Assembly (NCBI GenBank): GCA_036519575.1
Contig: DATDKZ010000235.1
Span: 1-22,057 of the forward strand
Direction of reading: 5' to 3'
DNA from: AC-69 sp036519575
GTDB lineage: Bacteria > Actinomycetota > UBA4738 > HRBIN12
DNA length: 22,057 nucleotides
Below, piece by piece: positions 21,328-22,057 of the stretch (positions are counted from its first letter, which is position 1; each line of letters begins with the position of its first letter). The notes beneath the pieces were generated by a model, which was not told the origin of the DNA, did no database searches, and saw nothing but the letters and a program-made list of their open reading frames with translations. The position numbers and the translations under genes were made by a program.

Positions 21328-21390
21328 ATGCCGACGAAGCTCGGTCAGGCAGCCAGGATCTTCCCTCCGGAGGACGAGCCGAGAGAGTGA
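21328..21390 (+). CDS. Possible 20-residue leader peptide upstream of parA
   Basis: ATG 21328, preceded by a G-rich stretch (GGTGGGGGCGAG), opens a 20-codon frame (MPTKLGQAARIF then PPEDEPRE). It ends at TGA 21388-21390, overlapping the parA GTG as GTGA. The overlap is the same coupling device seen at four other junctions in this window. The peptide has no recognisable domain and may be fortuitous. Confidence 0.28.
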   Translation: MPTKLGQAARIFPPEDEPRE

Positions 21391-22057
21391 ACCAACCCTT
21401 CGATCCACCCGAGGCAGAGAAGCCCGGCCGCCGCCGCACCAGGGTCATCGCGGTGGCCAACCAGAAGGGTGGCGTGGGCAAGAGCACGACCGCCGTCAGC
21501 CTCGGCGCCGCCCTGGCCGAGATGGGCCGCCGCGTCCTCGTGGTGGACCTGGACCCCCAAGGCAATGCCTCCACCGGGCTGGGGATCCGCCATGACGCGC
21601 GAAGGGTAACCGTCTACGACGTGTTGGCCAGCGATGCTCCCATCATGGAGGCGGTGGTCCAGACGCCCGTGCCAAACCTCTTCGGCATTCCGTCGACTAT
21701 CGATCTAGCGGGAGCCGAGATCGAGCTCGTCAGCCAGTTCTCCAGGGAGATGAAGCTCCGAAGGGCCATGGAGCCGCTCCGGGAGAACGGCTTCGACTTC
21801 GTCTTCCTGGACTGCCCTCCCTCGCTGGGCCTGCTGACGGTGAATGCCATGGCCGCCGCGGAGGAATTGATCGTCCCCATCCAGTGCGAGTACTACGCGC
21901 TCGAGGGCCTGGGCCAGCTGATCAAGAACGTCCGGCTGGTACAGCAGAACGTCAATCCCGCCCTGCGACTGAGCGGGATCGTGATGACCATGTTCGACCC
22001 CCGTACGAAGCTCTCGGAACAGGTGGTTGAGGAGGTCAGGAGATACTTCGGTGATCG
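21387..22057 (+). CDS. parA: ParA/Soj chromosome-partitioning ATPase (3' end outside window)
   Basis: The first 223 codons are present and the frame is open at the right edge. GTG 21387 is chosen as the first start ahead of the conserved RVIAVANQKGGVGKST. The deviant Walker A motif has both lysines (K27, K32), VVDLDPQGNAST is Walker A', and FDFVFLDCPPSLGLLTVNAM is Walker B. IVPIQCEYYALEGL and the downstream GIVMTMFDPRTKLSEQV are also typical of Soj. ParA-ATP coats the nucleoid and pulls ParB-parS complexes to separate new origins. parB is expected next. The first 18 residues are a variable polar head. GGAGGA lies 12 bases upstream. Confidence 0.95.
   Translation, partial: MNQPFDPPEAEKPGRRRTRVIAVANQKGGVGKSTTAVSLGAALAEMGRRVLVVDLDPQGNASTGLGIRHDARRVTVYDVLASDAPIMEAVVQTPVPNLFGIPSTIDLAGAEIELVSQFSREMKLRRAMEPLRENGFDFVFLDCPPSLGLLTVNAMAAAEELIVPIQCEYYALEGLGQLIKNVRLVQQNVNPALRLSGIVMTMFDPRTKLSEQVVEEVRRYFGD

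Overview
The window is a high-GC (roughly two-thirds G+C) bacterial chromosome segment that carries the replication-origin neighbourhood. Gene order, family content and sequence details point to Actinobacteria (Actinomycetota). The RecF signature reads SHGEAW, a variant I associate with actinobacterial RecF. A DUF3566 membrane protein and a tRNA-Ile(GAT) gene lie beyond gyrA, and a tiny DLW-39-like membrane protein follows the tRNA. The gnd-type gene often seen between dnaN and recF in Actinomycetes is absent, so a deep-branching or uncultured lineage is my inference; no 16S gene is present to settle it.

Layout. Positions 1-947 hold the tail of an unidentified acidic protein and a secreted, C-terminally anchored hypothetical protein. 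Positions 957-4465 (minus strand) form a tight operon related to methylamine-utilisation (mau) maturation genes: a protein of seven exact 23-residue repeats, a MauD-like thioredoxin, a Tat-exported cysteine-rich MauA-like protein, a possible 25-residue membrane peptide, a MauE-like membrane protein and a Pro/Ser-tailed membrane-anchored protein. No heavy chain is present, and the MauA-like protein has only one tryptophan, so it cannot build the usual TTQ cofactor. Positions 4700-6666 (minus) pair an N-acylamino-acid racemase/o-succinylbenzoate synthase with a GNAT acetyltransferase. Positions 6762-7615 (minus) hold the DLW-39-like protein, tRNA-Ile and DUF3566 protein. A plus-strand MFS transporter (7813-9120) separates these from gyrA.

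Positions 9092-17817 (minus) are the replication block dnaA-dnaN-recF-dciA-gyrB-gyrA. Positions 18071-22057 (plus) are the divergent rpmH-rnpA-yidD-yidC-jag-rsmG-parA block, cut off inside parA. The dnaA-dnaN spacer carries four TAG trinucleotides, a GC-rich spacer and a DnaA-box-like site, the layout of a DnaA-trio unwinding element. The dnaA-rpmH spacer carries further DnaA-box-like sites and divergent promoters. A parS-like palindrome covers the rsmG start codon. Together these mark the origin and its ParABS segregation centre.

Most notable points: the TTQ-incompetent mau-like cluster; rnpA with no standard start codon in front of its conserved N-terminus, lying in frame with rpmH behind a single TAG; a palindromic insert inside the MFS coding frame; an unusual quinolone-pocket sequence in GyrA; and the DnaA-trio layout.
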